Program-made: the position numbers and the translations under genes | Notes under the pieces: model-generated | Seen by the model: only the letters and a program-made list of their open reading frames with translations | Database searches by the model: none | What the model was told of the DNA's origin: nothing | Shown: one piece after another, positions 11,672-24,012 of the stretch | How the letters are laid out: the number at the start of each line of letters is the position of its first letter | Numbering within the stretch: position 1 is the first letter of the stretch | Origin: Artocarpus heterophyllus | Taxonomy: Eukaryota > Streptophyta > Magnoliopsida > Rosales > Moraceae | DNA: 64,000 nt | Assembly: GCA_025403435.1 (NCBI GenBank) | Contig: CM046350.1 | Location: 14,331,184 to 14,395,183, forward strand | Reading direction: 5' to 3'

Positions 11672-13082
11672 TTTGATTGTTCTATCAGAAATATGCCTTA
11701 TTGAATATTGTTGCCTCTGACTTACTTTACAGAATTGATATTTGTGGCTTTTTCTTCTATCCAAAAAAACACTAGCGTAGTTTAGGGACAACACAACGGG
11801 GACTGACTAATTTTTTTTGGTTGTCGAAGCTTAAGATGGTGAGTGTTAAAAAAAAAAAAAAAGCTTATAGTTTTTTATCTAATTATTGTATTGTCTATTT
11901 CTATTTGTACTATTTATTTGTTTAATAATTTTTTAAGGATAAAATATTCTTTTATATATAATTATGAAGGATTTGATGTATCCTTCAATTATTGAAAGGT
12001 GTAGATTTGATTGGTGGAGAGGTTATCCTCCACCTCCTCTGGCCTTTCTCTCTTCCCCAATCAAATTTAAGAAGGGATTGAGTTTCTCCCCTCACCCCTT
12101 TCCCTTCCTCATCTCTTCCTCCTATCAAACTATTTTATACCTTGTATTTAAACTTTAGCACTAATATACCTTCACATTGTAGCTTATGTTAAATTCTTAT
12201 CTTTTTTAGATCAAGGTTTGCTTGTGACTTTATAAAATACTTAAATGTCTCTTATATTTTAGAAATTTTAGGTTTTTTTACCTTTTCATTTATTTTTCAG
12301 TTTTTCACTTTATAAAATACTTAAATATCCTTTACTTTTTGGGAATTTCAACTTTTTTTCAAATTTTTATGTATTTTTCAATTTTCTTTTGAGAGTGTTC
12401 AGGTCCTTTTGTGGTTAAAATTAAGCTTTGACCTAAAAAAGGTAAGAATTTAACATAAATTTCAAATGTAAAAGGTATAGAATTATTAAAGTTCAAAAAT
12501 ATAAGGTATGATTTTTTGATAACCTTAAAATGTAAGATATAAAAACAAAAATATCCTAAAATTATATTACACGCCCTCATTATACGTCATGACGTGTTCA
12601 CCCATCATTATCATCGTCTTTTAATATAATAGTTTTCAATTATACTCCTCTTATGATTTTTGACATTTTGTGTTGTCTTGATTTAAATATACTAATTAAT
12701 TGTAATCTCCATCCATAAGATCCATATCAACAAGCAATCAATTATAATCTCATTGTTGTTACTTACTTTCGTGGAGTTGTTTGAACTATAGTTATTAATT
12801 CAAATAAGAATAGTTTAAAATGCTTTCATACTATGTTAATCTCGTACGCAAGAACTTTTCCGTTGGGTTTTTTTTTTTTTTTTTTATCAGGACTTTTCTA
12901 TTGGATTTGGACAGGTACGCTTTAGGATTATTTTTCACATAATGGTAGCTCTCACGGCTCACACCAGATCAAATTCACACCTTAATTTGTAATCATTAAG
13001 GTTATTTTATTGTGTCTTTCTATCATAGGGCGTCATGTAGAGTATGATACAAATCAAACAGATAAAAACGGAGCACTGTCTC
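11672..13082. other. CRK1 upstream region and AT-rich spacer
   Basis: The first 150 bp or so match the 5' flank of CRK2; alignment is lost near 11,820, the right edge of segmental copy 1. The remainder is AT-rich with oligo-T and oligo-A tracts (for example 12,868-12,886). No gene or element is recognisable. Confidence 0.5.
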
Positions 13083-14288
13083 CAGGGCCGGCTCAATAAG
13101 ATTGGCGCCTAAAGCGATATTTTTGAAGGGACTTTTTAAAAAACATATATTTTTATATAATGGCTTAAGCGATATTTTCGAAAGGCACTTTTTAAAAACA
13201 TATATTTTTATATATTGCCATGTGTTTAAATGGAAATCAATAATTTTTATACGATTCAAAAATAACAAAACAATCCAGAACATATTGTTAGAAAAACTAA
13301 ATAAAAAGAATAAAATTATAACAAAGTCAAAATAATAATATCATTACAATGTTTAAACTTATCAAAAGCTTCGCAGCATTAAAAATTATATTTCTTTATT
13401 TTCACCAAATTGTGGAAAAAAAAAGTCTAGTTTGTTCCGGTCCATAAAACCATAAGAAGATAACAAAGCACACAATGACGACGACGACAACACTCATGAG
13501 AAATTTTCCTTAAAGCACATTTATTAGATTGAATCAATTTTTTATTTTCTTCTTTTATTATTATTGAACAAACTTTCTATCTTATATATTTATTAATAAG
13601 ACTTAATTTTTGTACGTATAAAACTAAATTAACACGATACACAAAGTAACAAAATTAGCTAATGTAAATTTTTTTAAAAAAAACAATTATCAATGAATAG
13701 ATGAAAAATGAGTAAGAAAGAGATTATTTGGAAACCTCTAAAATAAAAAATTTGAGAAAAGATAGATAAGTGCATTCGTGAGAAGTCAAGATTTTAGGAA
13801 GAGCAAAGAAGCTGAGAAAGAGGAAGGTATTGTGCAAATACAAAAAAAAAAAAAAAAATAATAATAATAAATAAAAATAAACAAATGAGAGATGATTTTT
13901 TAAATAAAAATATAAAGAATCATGTTTCGTGTTTTGTTTTTTCAAGATAACTATTGACGGTTTTGTTAGCTATTATTTTGGCCCCTTTTTTTAATTCAAG
14001 ATTAATGGTTTTGTGATTTATTTTATTTATTTATTTATTTTATAATCGCATTTCCATTAGTAGATATCACTTTTTGTATCCCTATATTTATTGGTGATTG
14101 AATTATGGGTCAGGTAACTACCTAAATTTATTGACGTTGGCTTTTGGCTTCTGATTCTTAGGAAAAAAAAATCCAAATAATGCATAAAAAGTAAATAAAA
14201 TATAGGCTAAAAAGATGGAAATTTGGAGGCCTCTTAAAATTGGGGGCCTTAAGCAAAGGCTTAACATGCCTAAAGTTAAGCCAGTATT
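13083..14288. mobile_element. Probable non-autonomous hAT-like element
   Basis: The left end is CAGGGCCGGCTCAA followed by GGCGCCTAAAGC. The right end read in reverse is ACTGGCTTAA, then TTAGGCATGTTAAGCC. CAGGGCCGG is a common terminal motif of plant hAT elements, and the GGCGCCTAAAGC and GGGGGCCTTAAG words sit at equivalent subterminal places. The interior is AT-rich with no transposase. I found no clear 8-bp target duplication, so the exact ends are uncertain. Confidence 0.5.
13113..13215 (+). repeat. Two tandem copies of a ~50-bp unit
   Basis: TAAAGCGATATTTTTGAAGG followed by CACTTTTTAAA-type sequence and ATATATTTTTATAT occurs twice in direct repeat (about 13,113-13,163 and 13,164-13,215), just inside the left end of the hAT-like element. 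Confidence 0.75.
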
Positions 14289-16640
14289 AACCATTTATCG
14301 TGCATTTTTCAATCCCTACCATTAAAAATCTCTTATACGCATATATGCCTTCAAACAATACTAGAATCATTTCCATTTTTTCTTCGAACTTCAAAAAATT
14401 CTCATTTTACTCTGAGTATGTGTTGAAAATGTTAGTTAGAACTAATTAGTTCTAACTAGCTATAGTACAATACTCTCAGCAATTACAATAAAAAGCAAAA
14501 AATTACTATAATATAAAGTATTTTCATGCTACAATATTTAAACTTTTTAGTTCTAACCAACTTGCCAAACACCCTATCAAAATTTTTAAAAAGTCATGGT
14601 TAACCCAAAAAAAAAACATACGGAAAATCATAGGGTTAAGTGTGACCATCCTTTATTTTTTTTCAAACAAAAATTCTAATCAATTGGGTTAAGTGAGCAA
14701 ACTAAGTTTTTAAAATGTATGGAGAAATGTAAGAATGTCCCCTTGCATTTAGGGGGGCATAAGTAAAAATAATCTTATTTTATTCGATTTTATTCACATG
14801 ATAAACATTGCATTTCAAAGCCATTTCCTTCACTTGTTTAAACAAAGAAAGGATAAATTACACTAGCACTTTCAAATTACAAAGATGCCCTATAGAATGT
14901 ACACTTTTATAGTCTCATCATACCCCACAACCAGCATATTGTTAGTCTCTAGCAATTAAAGCAATGCAATTCTGAAATGATTTACCGAATGTACACTCAA
15001 TGCATACCATTTAACTATAATTTGACTTACCTAACTAGATAAACTAACAAAAAAAAACTTTTATTTAACCAGTTTATATGCTATTTAACAAAATGAAAGT
15101 AAGCCAGACTTGACGCATAAAAGTGCAATATATAATTATTAAGTTTCATAAAAAACAAACAATAAAATTTTTCTGATAGTTTGTTTCAAATCACTCATGT
15201 AGACAGCAACACTTCAAAATTATTTATTAGAACAATTAAGAATAGAAACATAAAACTAAAACATAAATAGAAATTAGATATTCACAACCGTGGATAGTGC
15301 AATGTTTGGTTCCTTTAAGTTTTCTCTATAACCCATGTCACAAGCTTTGGGTCAATAATTCCTAAACTAGTTGGCATAAGGTAGTAGGCGTTGAAACACC
15401 CTTTAGAACTTACTTACTTGAGTTAAAAATGCTACAAAACCAAACTTATCTAACTTTATTCATTAATTTACACACTTTATTTATTTACACTTTTTTGTAC
15501 TTTTGTGTATTTTCTTTTTCAACTTTGATTTATCATTTAATTTATTTGATTAATTAACTACTTAAATTTCAAATTGTTATTGCCTTTAATTGTTTATTTA
15601 GACAAAAAAAAAACAGAACTCGAATATTTAAAGCTTTGGCTTACCACCATAATTTAACATTACATGTGTGTGTGTGTGTGAAAAGAATGGCTTACAAACA
15701 CTTTAAAAAATAAGCACATAAAAATGTTAGATTAACTGAAGTTTTGAGAATCCATAAAGTTAAACAATTCAAATAGTAGAAAAATGATAATATATTAATA
15801 TGAAATTCAGAAATCATGATAAAATAATTACATTTTAATTATTAAAAAACTAAAATTTACATATTTATTACAACATTTTTTTTAGATTTTCTTTTTAACG
15901 ACTTACACAATAAACTCACAAAATGACACACAAAAAATGAAAAATTTTTATAAAACACATAAAATATAGAGCAAAAATCAAAAAAGTTGAGCAATAATCA
16001 AAAAATGTTGGCACAATTTTGCATTGCACAGCGTTGATACACAACCCTCTTCTCCTAACCTAATTTGTAGATTGTCCTCAATGTATAAAATGAATACTGA
16101 AGGCAGCAACAATATTACCTAAATCAGCACAGCTGCATAGGTAATCTGTATGACAAACCAAACTAAACACACAAATAATATTTTATAAATTGGGTCTTTT
16201 AAAGTCAGATTCCTAAGATTTTCTTTTATTTTTTGTTTGAAACTTTATTTGAAAATCCAATCAAATTGCATTTACAAACTTAAATTCGTTAAAATACATC
16301 TCTAGAAGCTTTTCGTAACTCAACTACTTTGAACAAATTTAACTTATAGCCTTAATCTAGATTTTCAAAATAAATTTTAACATTTTTATTTTTTTGAAAG
16401 AAAACAAAATAGCATAACAACAAGAAGCATAACTATAGTACAACATATATTACAAATAAGCGAAAATAAAGATATTATTTTGAAAGTGTTTTTCCATCGT
16501 TTGATGCTCTAAATCCAACAAATCTCTCTACCAACTCTCCTAGTGGATAGTTATCAAAGAGCGGCTTCCTCCTATAGTAAGTATTGAAAAATACCACACA
16601 TGGGTCGTGTGTGAACATGCCCTTAAGATTAACAAAGTAT
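14289..16640. other. AT-rich spacer between CRK units
   Basis: No coding region is supported. It holds a perfect 22-bp palindrome at 14,437-14,458, a CCAAACACCCTA motif near 14,565 like the end of the small TIR element at 31,507-31,684, and a short TG microsatellite near 15,665. The part next to 16,640 may be eroded internal sequence of the Athila-like element, but I cannot show it. Confidence 0.5.
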
Positions 16641-16647
16641 GGAACAT

Positions 16648-17530
16648 TTAAGCTTGTGAAACTTGAACTCGTTTTACGTTCTTGGTAAGTCTATAAAAAC
16701 AATGGTAAAGGTGGTAGAGGAGGTGGTGGCCACATAAGACCTTGATAAGAATGGTATTTGGTAAATTCTTATGGCAAGTGAGATTAGAATATAGGACTAA
16801 AGGTGATGATTGTTTCTCTTCTACAACTAAGTCTTCATTCTCTTCCTCACATTCCTCTTCTAAGGTTTGTTCCTCAAAATAAGTGGGTTCCAAATGTTTC
16901 TTTTAAATGATTGGGTCTACTGTCTCTTCGTCACCTAAAGAATCTTCTTCAATCAATTCTAGGGTCTCTTCAATTAGCTCAACAGGTTCTTCTAAGTGAT
17001 AATTTTGTGCTATGGTATCTTCAACAACAATGGTTTCATTTTGTTCTACCTTTGACACTAATTGACACAAAGAATCTTTTAGATCTCTCAATTTTCCCAA
17101 TAATCTTTCTAAGTTTCCTTCCATGGTTTCTATAAACTTTTCTAGGGTTTCCTCCAAATGTTCCTTTTTCATATTTTTTGATGAACTTTCAGGTTGAAAG
17201 GATGGAAATAAAATTAAGGTGTTAGGCCAAGGTTTTGAAATATTCTCTCTTCTTATATTGTTCCTTCTATTATTCATCCAATAATCAAATTTGGCCATAT
17301 TTTCTATTATGAAACAGGCTTTGTCTATAGTTCGTTGGTAGTAAGTGGTGGTTCCATCTCTCCTCTCTACCCAATTTCTTGTTTCAGGACTTAACCTATC
17401 TATTAAGATTTCGAACAGATATTTCCTAGAAAGACCACGATGAGGGTGCCTATTTAACAAGTCTTTATGTCTTCACCAAGCACTATAAAACAGTTCCAAG
17501 TGTTTTTTAGAAAAACTTGCCACAAAATGT
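16648..17530 (-). pseudogene. Athila-like Gypsy gag fragment, copy 2
   Basis: The minus strand is open from 17,460 to 16,903. A single in-frame stop follows, then it is open again to 16,648. LLNRHPHRGLSRKYLFEIL, then ETRNWVERRDG and KACFIIENMAKFDYW resemble the gag of Athila-group Gypsy elements, which has an LLRRCPHHG-like motif followed by a helical segment ending in LIEEMA. The C-terminal part is very acidic (runs of Glu) with HLEETLEKFIETMEGNLERL as a likely coiled coil. A frame change lies just before 17,460. No zinc knuckle, protease or polymerase follows, so this is a remnant. A Tat/Ogre-type gag is an alternative. Confidence 0.6.
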
Positions 17531-17659
17531 AGATGAATTTCCCAAAACATTTTTTTAATATTTTTTATTTTTATTATTTTTATTTACTTTTATTTTTAAA
17601 ATTCCTTAAAAAAATTTCAAGTCGAATAATGCTCAATTAATTAAATTCTCAGATCGTTG

Positions 17660-17755
17660 GGGACTCACACCAGACATACTTGTGATTCTAACTTTCTAAG
17701 GCAAGGGTTTTAGCCTTGTGGTCGTCGGATCGAGTCCCACCGGTGGGCCTTTTTG
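17660..17755 (+). other. tRNA-like sequence, copy 2
   Basis: The arms CAAGG and CCTTG enclose GTTTTAG. GGATCGAGTCCC follows as a box B-like T arm, then CACCGGTGGGCC. The T-arm half resembles genuine tRNA, but the 5' half does not fold as expected. It lies between the gag remnant and the primer-binding region of the Athila-like element. Confidence 0.3.
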
Positions 17756-17974
17756 ATAGAATCTAATAAATTTTGCAATCACCTAAACTTGCAAAACAAA
17801 GATAAGATGCTAATCTTTTCTTTATCTGAAACAATAAAAAGTAGTGAGGAAAAAGTATTCTTCCCCTTTTTATTTTTAATTTTTGATTTTTTTATTTTTT
17901 ATGAATAGTGACATGAATATTAAATGCGAATAATACCTACATGAATAGTAACTTATTTATCTAGATAAAAACAA

Positions 17975-18008
17975 TATTTACGATATTATCTAGATAATAT
18001 CGTAAATA
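17975..18008. repeat. Perfect 34-bp palindrome
   Basis: The sequence from TATTTACGAT to ATCGTAAATA reads identically on both strands, centred on CTAGATAATATC/TATCTAG-type words. Segmental copy 1 (about 2735-2775) has only the left half, so the palindrome arose after duplication by a templated insertion of about 28 bp. Confidence 0.9.
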
Positions 18009-18059
18009 ACAAGATAGGTTAGAGTACTTACCAACAATCCAACAAAGTAACGGTACATC

Positions 18060-18078
18060 CCTGGCAACAGCGCCAAAA
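18060..18078 (-). other. Primer-binding region of Athila-like element
   Basis: On the minus strand TTGGCGCTGTTGCCAGGGAT follows the LTR end. It resembles TGGCGCCGTTGCCGGGGA, the motif after the 5' LTR in many Athila and Tat elements. Several substitutions are present, so it is likely inactive. Confidence 0.6.
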
Positions 18079-18081
18079 TTT

Positions 18082-21000
18082 TGATATATTGCCTAAAATG
18101 TTTCTTTAAACGTGTACGTTTGTAGCATAGAAAAGGGTTATCATATTCACAGGAAGGTGGGTATTAAAAAAATTGATAATTTAATGGTTTAAATAGGAAA
18201 GGGATTTTTCAAAACAAAACTTAATAGAAAACAAAAATTGTTAGTTAATTTTAAAATAAGATTTTTAAAACATAAAATTAAAACAATAAAGTTTTGAAAA
18301 TTCCTCATATGTTCTGTAACTGGTATAAAATTTATTTCTAATTATAAATTATCTAGGGTATTCGATTTATTAAATCTTTTCCCACTAAAAACAAGCACAA
18401 TTACTATTTCTATAAGTCAACCTAAAGCGACGAGATAGCAAGCTATAATACAGTAAAGGTTTTCCTATAAAAAAAGTAGCAAAATAACTACTTCTCACTA
18501 GTGATTGGGTGCATTAATAATGAAAGTTATAATTACTATCACAATAATTATAATTAACATAATTTTTAGATAAAAAAGATAATAACAAATCAAAATTATT
18601 ATATTTAAATGGAATAATTTTTATGTTAATTTTGGTAGAACCTCGTCTTATAAATTTCTAAAAATTGACAATATAAATATAACACCCAGTTTTTCTATTT
18701 AATGGGAAATAAAAAAGTCTAATGCTATAATTGAAGATAATAATATTATTACTAACGTGTTACTTAGTGATGTTACAGGTGACAGCGACAAGGGGTTCGA
18801 TGTGCTAAGAAAAAGGTTCATGCCAATTATGTATGGGTTATAGTTATTCTATGATATAATGTGATGATGTATTTTGTTTTTATTTTAATTGAATAGAGTA
18901 TAATAAGAAGAAATTAATAATTGATTTTTTTATTTAATATATAATAATATATAACTTAAATCATATATATAATATACTATATATGTTATTTTTTATATTA
19001 TACATAGTTTTATATTATACATAGATTCTTAAACGTGAAAAGAAAGATTGGGCCTTTGGGCCTACGGCAAAAGCTTTGCCGAGAAAAAAAAAAAAAAAAA
19101 AAAGATGAACACGTGGAAAAAAAGGAATAAACTTAGGAAAAAAAAAGGAAACTAAATTAGATTAAGATTAGGGATTTAGTCTCCACATAAAATTATACAA
19201 AGACCTCCTATTAGTAATTCTAGACTCACACTTTATTCCTTCCTCATTGATTGACTTTATGCTTGGTTTTCTTTAGCTTTATCAAGGTTTCTAATCTTCC
19301 TAATTTCATTCATCTTAGTAAGTGTATCAATTATTTAATATGTTTGTTTGATGTTTTGGTTTATTATGTTAGTATTGGAATTATTATTATCATCATATGG
19401 ATTCTCTTATCATAGGTATTTCATATCAATTGGTGATTGAAAAGAGTTGATTATTTGGTTATTATGACTAATCTTTCATTAAACCTTGGATTTGAGATAT
19501 CATAGATTTTTTTATTTTTGTTATGTAGATCTTTATAAGTGTATTTTATTATCAATTAGCATCATGTTGATTATGTGTTTACAATTTTAATTGAGGTTTT
19601 ATTAGGTTATGGATTGGTTTGGAAATTTTTTAGATGCCTTATGCCTACTTTACATACAAACACCTTAATTATGTGTTTACAATTTTAATTGACGTTTTAT
19701 TAGGTTATGGATTGGTATGAAAATTTTTTGATGCCTTATGCTTACTTTTCATACAAACACCTGACAGCTGTCATGTTTCAATAATTTTTGATTCTGTATT
19801 TCTCTGTTTATATTTTTCTTATATTTTTCTCAAATACTAGACATCTTATGCTTTCTTGTGGTTTTTGAATCACTTGAATCAGAGTTTTCTTTAAATAGTT
19901 ATGATTTTTTGAAATTGACCCTAGAAGCTGTATAGTTTACATGGACCTGAAATTTAGACTGATTTTCGAGGACTTTATCTTCATGCAAATTATTGTCAAA
20001 ATATGCATGTAATATATCAATTTTTTTTTGGTGTCTTGTTTTTAATGCCACTCGATCTAGCTAATTTGGAGTTAAGATGAAATTATTATGAATTTTTAAG
20101 TGAATAAAGGTCATGCTGTCTACTTTTGGGAAGTAGGCCTTAGGTTCATAAATTGTGATTTTATGCTTCTTGATGTTATTACGGGATGAGGTGATATTTA
20201 ATGATAGTATGAGATGTTTATATGTTGTTAATAGTATTATTAGTGACTTATGGTCAATATGAATGTTTAGCATGAACTCTTCAATGAAACGAGCACATCG
20301 AAGGCCCAAATCGTTGTGTCACCTACGATTAAAGATTGAATAAGTCTAAAGATTTGGTAAGTACATCTCTCACCTGCAATATGATTGTTCAAAATTAAGA
20401 AAAGATTGATGTTGATGATATGTTATGAAGACGTTTTAAGATGAGGATTTTTAAAAATGAGAAAATTGATGGAAAACGATGAAAGATGATGTTATTTTTA
20501 CCTCATTATTTTATTTGATGGACTTTTTATGAAAACCTATATATATGTATTATCTATATTATTATTTTGATGTTTTAAAAAGGCGTTGTACATTTGACAG
20601 ATTGATAGTGATGATGGGGTCCGGTAAGCAGACCAATCGGTGAGCGGTAGCTTTATCTTTGTCACAGTTGATTTGGGGGTCGCTACCTCACTCTTTTTGT
20701 GGCTAGCACGCTATGATGATGATGGTACAATGCTAGGGCCCTACTATATGATATTTTGAAGTATTACTATATATATTATTTTAAAAAGAAAATATATTTA
20801 TTTAATGATGAATTTATTTTATTAAACATTGTTGATTGATGAAAAGGTTTTGTGAGAATTATTGTGTACTTACTATGCATTATGCTCCCTAGATGTTTCT
20901 CATATTGCAGCTAGGGACAAGAGTTAGGTATGAGGATGGAGGAGCTCAGTGTGAGTGTGTGCGTGGTGGCGGAAACGGAATATCGAAGCGACGCATCCTG

Positions 21001-22435
21001 TGTTAATGATGATTTAAACTTTTATTCAATTATTTATAATTCCGCAGATTTTAGTTTTTCAATTATTTTATGAGATTTTGTAAGTTAAGGATATTTTATT
21101 AAGTTTAATGTTTTTGATAATGTTGCAACTATATTTTTATTTTTAGATGAAGTTATTTGATTGGATTAGTCTTGTTTTTTTTAAAAAATAAGCTATTTCA
21201 TATTACTTTGATTATTTAAATTCTATAAAAATTATGTTTTACCATAAATAATAGATGCTATGAGACGGCAACTGTGACATATCGTGAGGAGGCGTTACAA
21301 TAACAAGTCATACTGCCATAAAAGACATTCCATAAAGTTAAGCAGTATTTCATTATTATTTATATTAATCATGCAATACAATTAAATTACATAAGGAAAG
21401 CATGACTGAATTTATATAAAAAAGACAATATAACAATATTAACAATAATTATTACAAACATGAAAAATACAATTTATTCCATAAAAATATAAACATTACA
21501 GCAAGATATAGGGCTAAAAACTATACTAGAGTATTACGTATATAAGATCATTTCTCTACCTCACCAAACTCTCTACACTAATTTAGGCATTATTTTATTA
21601 TTTTAGGTGGGGTTAGAGGAGTGCTCTAATAGCATCTCTTTTAGAAAGGAGAATTGTTGAGCTTAAGGCTCGACTCTAAAAAAATTAAAAAAAAGAGTAG
21701 AGAACTTCGGATGTCTAAAATGAAGGGAGGTGGCTAGTGTTTATAGTAGTAAAAATTTTATTATTAACATTATTTTATTAATATTTTTTATAATATTTTA
21801 TTTATTATTTTATTATTTATATTATTTTATAATATATTTGTTTAATTATCATGATTCTATTTCAAATTTTTTTTACTGATGTTGTGCTGATGCAGCGTTG
21901 ATGTAGGCAATGTTTGTATTTATCTATTTATATGTCTTTTTGCTCCCAGATTTCAAATCTAAAATTAAATGCATTATAATTAATTATTTTACAAACATAA
22001 TATTTACAATGATTTTTAAAACTCAAAAATAAACTAAAAACACACAAAAACTTATTGGTATAAAGATATGGCACATAGTTAATTTGGTTATACCAAATAC
22101 GGCTTAAGACATAAAAATATTTTTTGAAATTACTAAAAATATATTACAACATATTTGTAAACTCAAAATACACTATAAAACTTATTAAGATTGCAAATAA
22201 AATTACAAAGTAAAAATCAGCGGTTTTTACCTATTGGACACAAAACAAATATTTAACACATAGAAGGACTTTAAAAATTATAAAAATATGCTTAAACATA
22301 AAAACACACTAAAAACACATATTTAAATATATTGTAACACTAAGAATAAAAAACAATGTAAAACATAAAAATGCTATTAATTAAAAAATTTAGTAAGAAA
22401 TAAAAACGTAAAAAAATGATTTTACTCTTATAAAA
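18082..22435 (-). mobile_element. Athila-like LTR, copy 2, split by a solo LTR
   Basis: Residual LTR sequence at 18,082-18,677 and 21,305-22,435 is collinear with 2837-4555 in copy 1. The intervening DNA is the inserted solo LTR. The outer boundary (near 22,435) is approximate. Confidence 0.5.
18678..21299 (+). mobile_element. Solo LTR of a Gypsy-type element (2622 bp)
   Basis: It begins TATAACACCC, where the usual TG has decayed to TA, and ends GGCGTTACA. It is flanked by ATAAA (18,673-18,677) and ATAAC (21,300-21,304), a 5-bp target duplication with one change. The undisrupted site with a single ATAAC is present at about 3429-3433 in copy 1, which proves the insertion. Scattered similarity to copies A, B and C (for example the TCTCACCTGCAA and CACATCGA blocks) makes it a relative of that family. 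No internal region or second LTR is present, so it arose by LTR-LTR recombination. Confidence 0.88.
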
Positions 22436-22437
22436 TG

Positions 22438-22800
22438 TACACTTTTATAGTTTCATATATGTTTTACACCAACAAACATAACTAAAGGCCTATCTTCTTT
22501 TTTTTTTCGATCAGTAGTGTCGAAGCAAACTACATCACCAAAGCAGGAGTAATCAAGTTTCATTCTTCCATTTGCCCAAAAAATATTGGTCAACATCTTG
22601 TTCTTATCAACTTGTAAAGCACACATAAAATTGGGATCTTCTAATTGTATTTGTTGAAGATACTAAAAAATACCACCAGTATCTCTGAACTTCATTAGAA
22701 TTGTTCTATTAGTCCTCAAATAATTTTTGTTTTCAATGATATCAAATTCAAGAATTTCAGGTCCCCCTGCTCTCCTTGCCATCAGTTCCAAGCTTGATTT
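22438..22800 (-). pseudogene. FAR1-RELATED SEQUENCE / MULE transposase-domain fragment, copy 2
   Basis: The minus strand reads MARRAGGPEILEF, KNYLRTNRTILMKFRDTGGIF, a stop, then YLQQIQLEDPNFMCALQVDK and NIFWANGRMKLDYSCFGDVV. Unlike copy 1, one frame runs through most of the domain with a single stop near the middle. The order matches the region preceding and opening the MULE domain of FAR1-family proteins. Only a fragment of the domain is present. Confidence 0.72.
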
Positions 22801-23644
22801 AGGAGCAATTCTTGAACGCATAGCGGGATGTCGTTCATGTAGAGACGAACCTAGGAGGAAATGCAGGGCGGAGCGAGGACGTTTCAACTACAGTGACTGA
22901 AGGTGAGGTGGGCTGATGGAATTTTTAGGCCTGTAAGGTCAGGGGACGGCGCTTGTGGCGAGCAGCGTTAGTACCCCAAAAGGGGACGTCTCGACAGAGC
23001 TGCGAATGTCGAGAGATGGGGGTGGTCGAGGGAACTCAGGCAAGGGGAGAGAGGAACCTTACGAAGAAGAGGGTGTCGACGGCGACCCTGGTCCGAAGGT
23101 GGTAAGGGGGCGACGACAGAGGTAGCATGGATCTAGAGATGACGGAGGGAGGGAGGTAGGGTCGAAGATTGGGCAAACCTACAAGCAGTTAGGAGTAGAG
23201 GATACAATGGCGGCGGTAGTGGCGGACTATAATCTGCCTTGGATTTACTCCTTTGTCTTTTACTTTTGTTTGTATTTTGTTATGGATTTGGTGTGACGTT
23301 CATTTTGTAACAAAGGAGGTGGTTCCCCACCTTCTGATCGTATCTCTCCTCCACGTGTTAAGGGTGAAAGGTATTCAGATGTATAATTAGACTAGACGAT
23401 TGTCTAAGCCTTATTGTATGTACCCTCGATAAGAAGGCTTGATTTGGGATCATTTGAGACTAGAATGTGGCAAAATGTGGCGAAATCATGTTATGAGAGC
23501 CACGTACAAGCCAAGGTGTTGTTTAACTGCCTAATTGTGTGAATGACGCCCGTGTCTAGCCTTTGGTTTTGTGCTCTATTGTTGTCCTGAGTGGCCTTTA
23601 AATGAAGTTTTCATAATCCGTTTTCAAAAAAAAAAAAAAAAAAA
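22801..23644 (+). mobile_element. Probable A-tailed retroposon 3' end, copy 2
   Basis: Paralogue of 4930-5737, ending in an A tract at 23,626-23,644. It is GC-richer than its surroundings, and its reading frames differ from copy 1, so no coding role is supported. Confidence 0.4.
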
Positions 23645-24012
23645 CAAAATTCAAAAATAAAATAAAATAAATTTGGGTCATTCTCCACTTCGTTGCTAAC
23701 CTACAATTCATTTTGTATCCTACCACCGACACCTTTAAAGCTTGTGGAGTACAAAATCTTCTAAAGGGATATAATGATTGTGAAAATGTTGTCTTTTAAG
23801 TTTTAACATCTCTCAATAAATTTACATGTATAAAATATTTTTTAAAGCATAAATCATATTATTTGAAATTAGTTTATAAATTTAAGGAATTTAGAATGAA
23901 CATTTTCGGTGATTTTGATTAAATAATTAATGCAAAGCTCTTTAGGAAAGAGAAACATAATTACATAAGACTGACTTTTAATTGGACGGGTATACACATA
24001 AGTAAAATGACA
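23645..24012. other. Intergenic, nothing recognised
   Basis: Paralogue of 5738-6197. AT-rich, without coding or structural signal. Confidence 0.6.

Larger units (their letters stand above)
2035..11820. repeat. Segmental duplication, copy 1
   Basis: Collinear with 17,260-29,585: gag remnant, Athila-like LTR, FAR1-like fragment, A-tailed retroposon end, foldback element, flank block, CRK gene and its upstream 150 bp. It lacks the solo LTR and the 34-bp palindrome. Confidence 0.88.

Noticed and set aside
11674..11794. Upstream in-frame ATG extending CRK1 by 41 residues
   Set aside because: The extension lacks a signal peptide and is not present in CRK2. The start at 11,671 gives a proper signal peptide in both genes.
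17960..18010. Possible Rho-independent-style terminator or hairpin gene
   Set aside because: It is an AT-rich perfect palindrome without a loop or following T tract in a eukaryotic repeat. It is better explained as a templated insertion.
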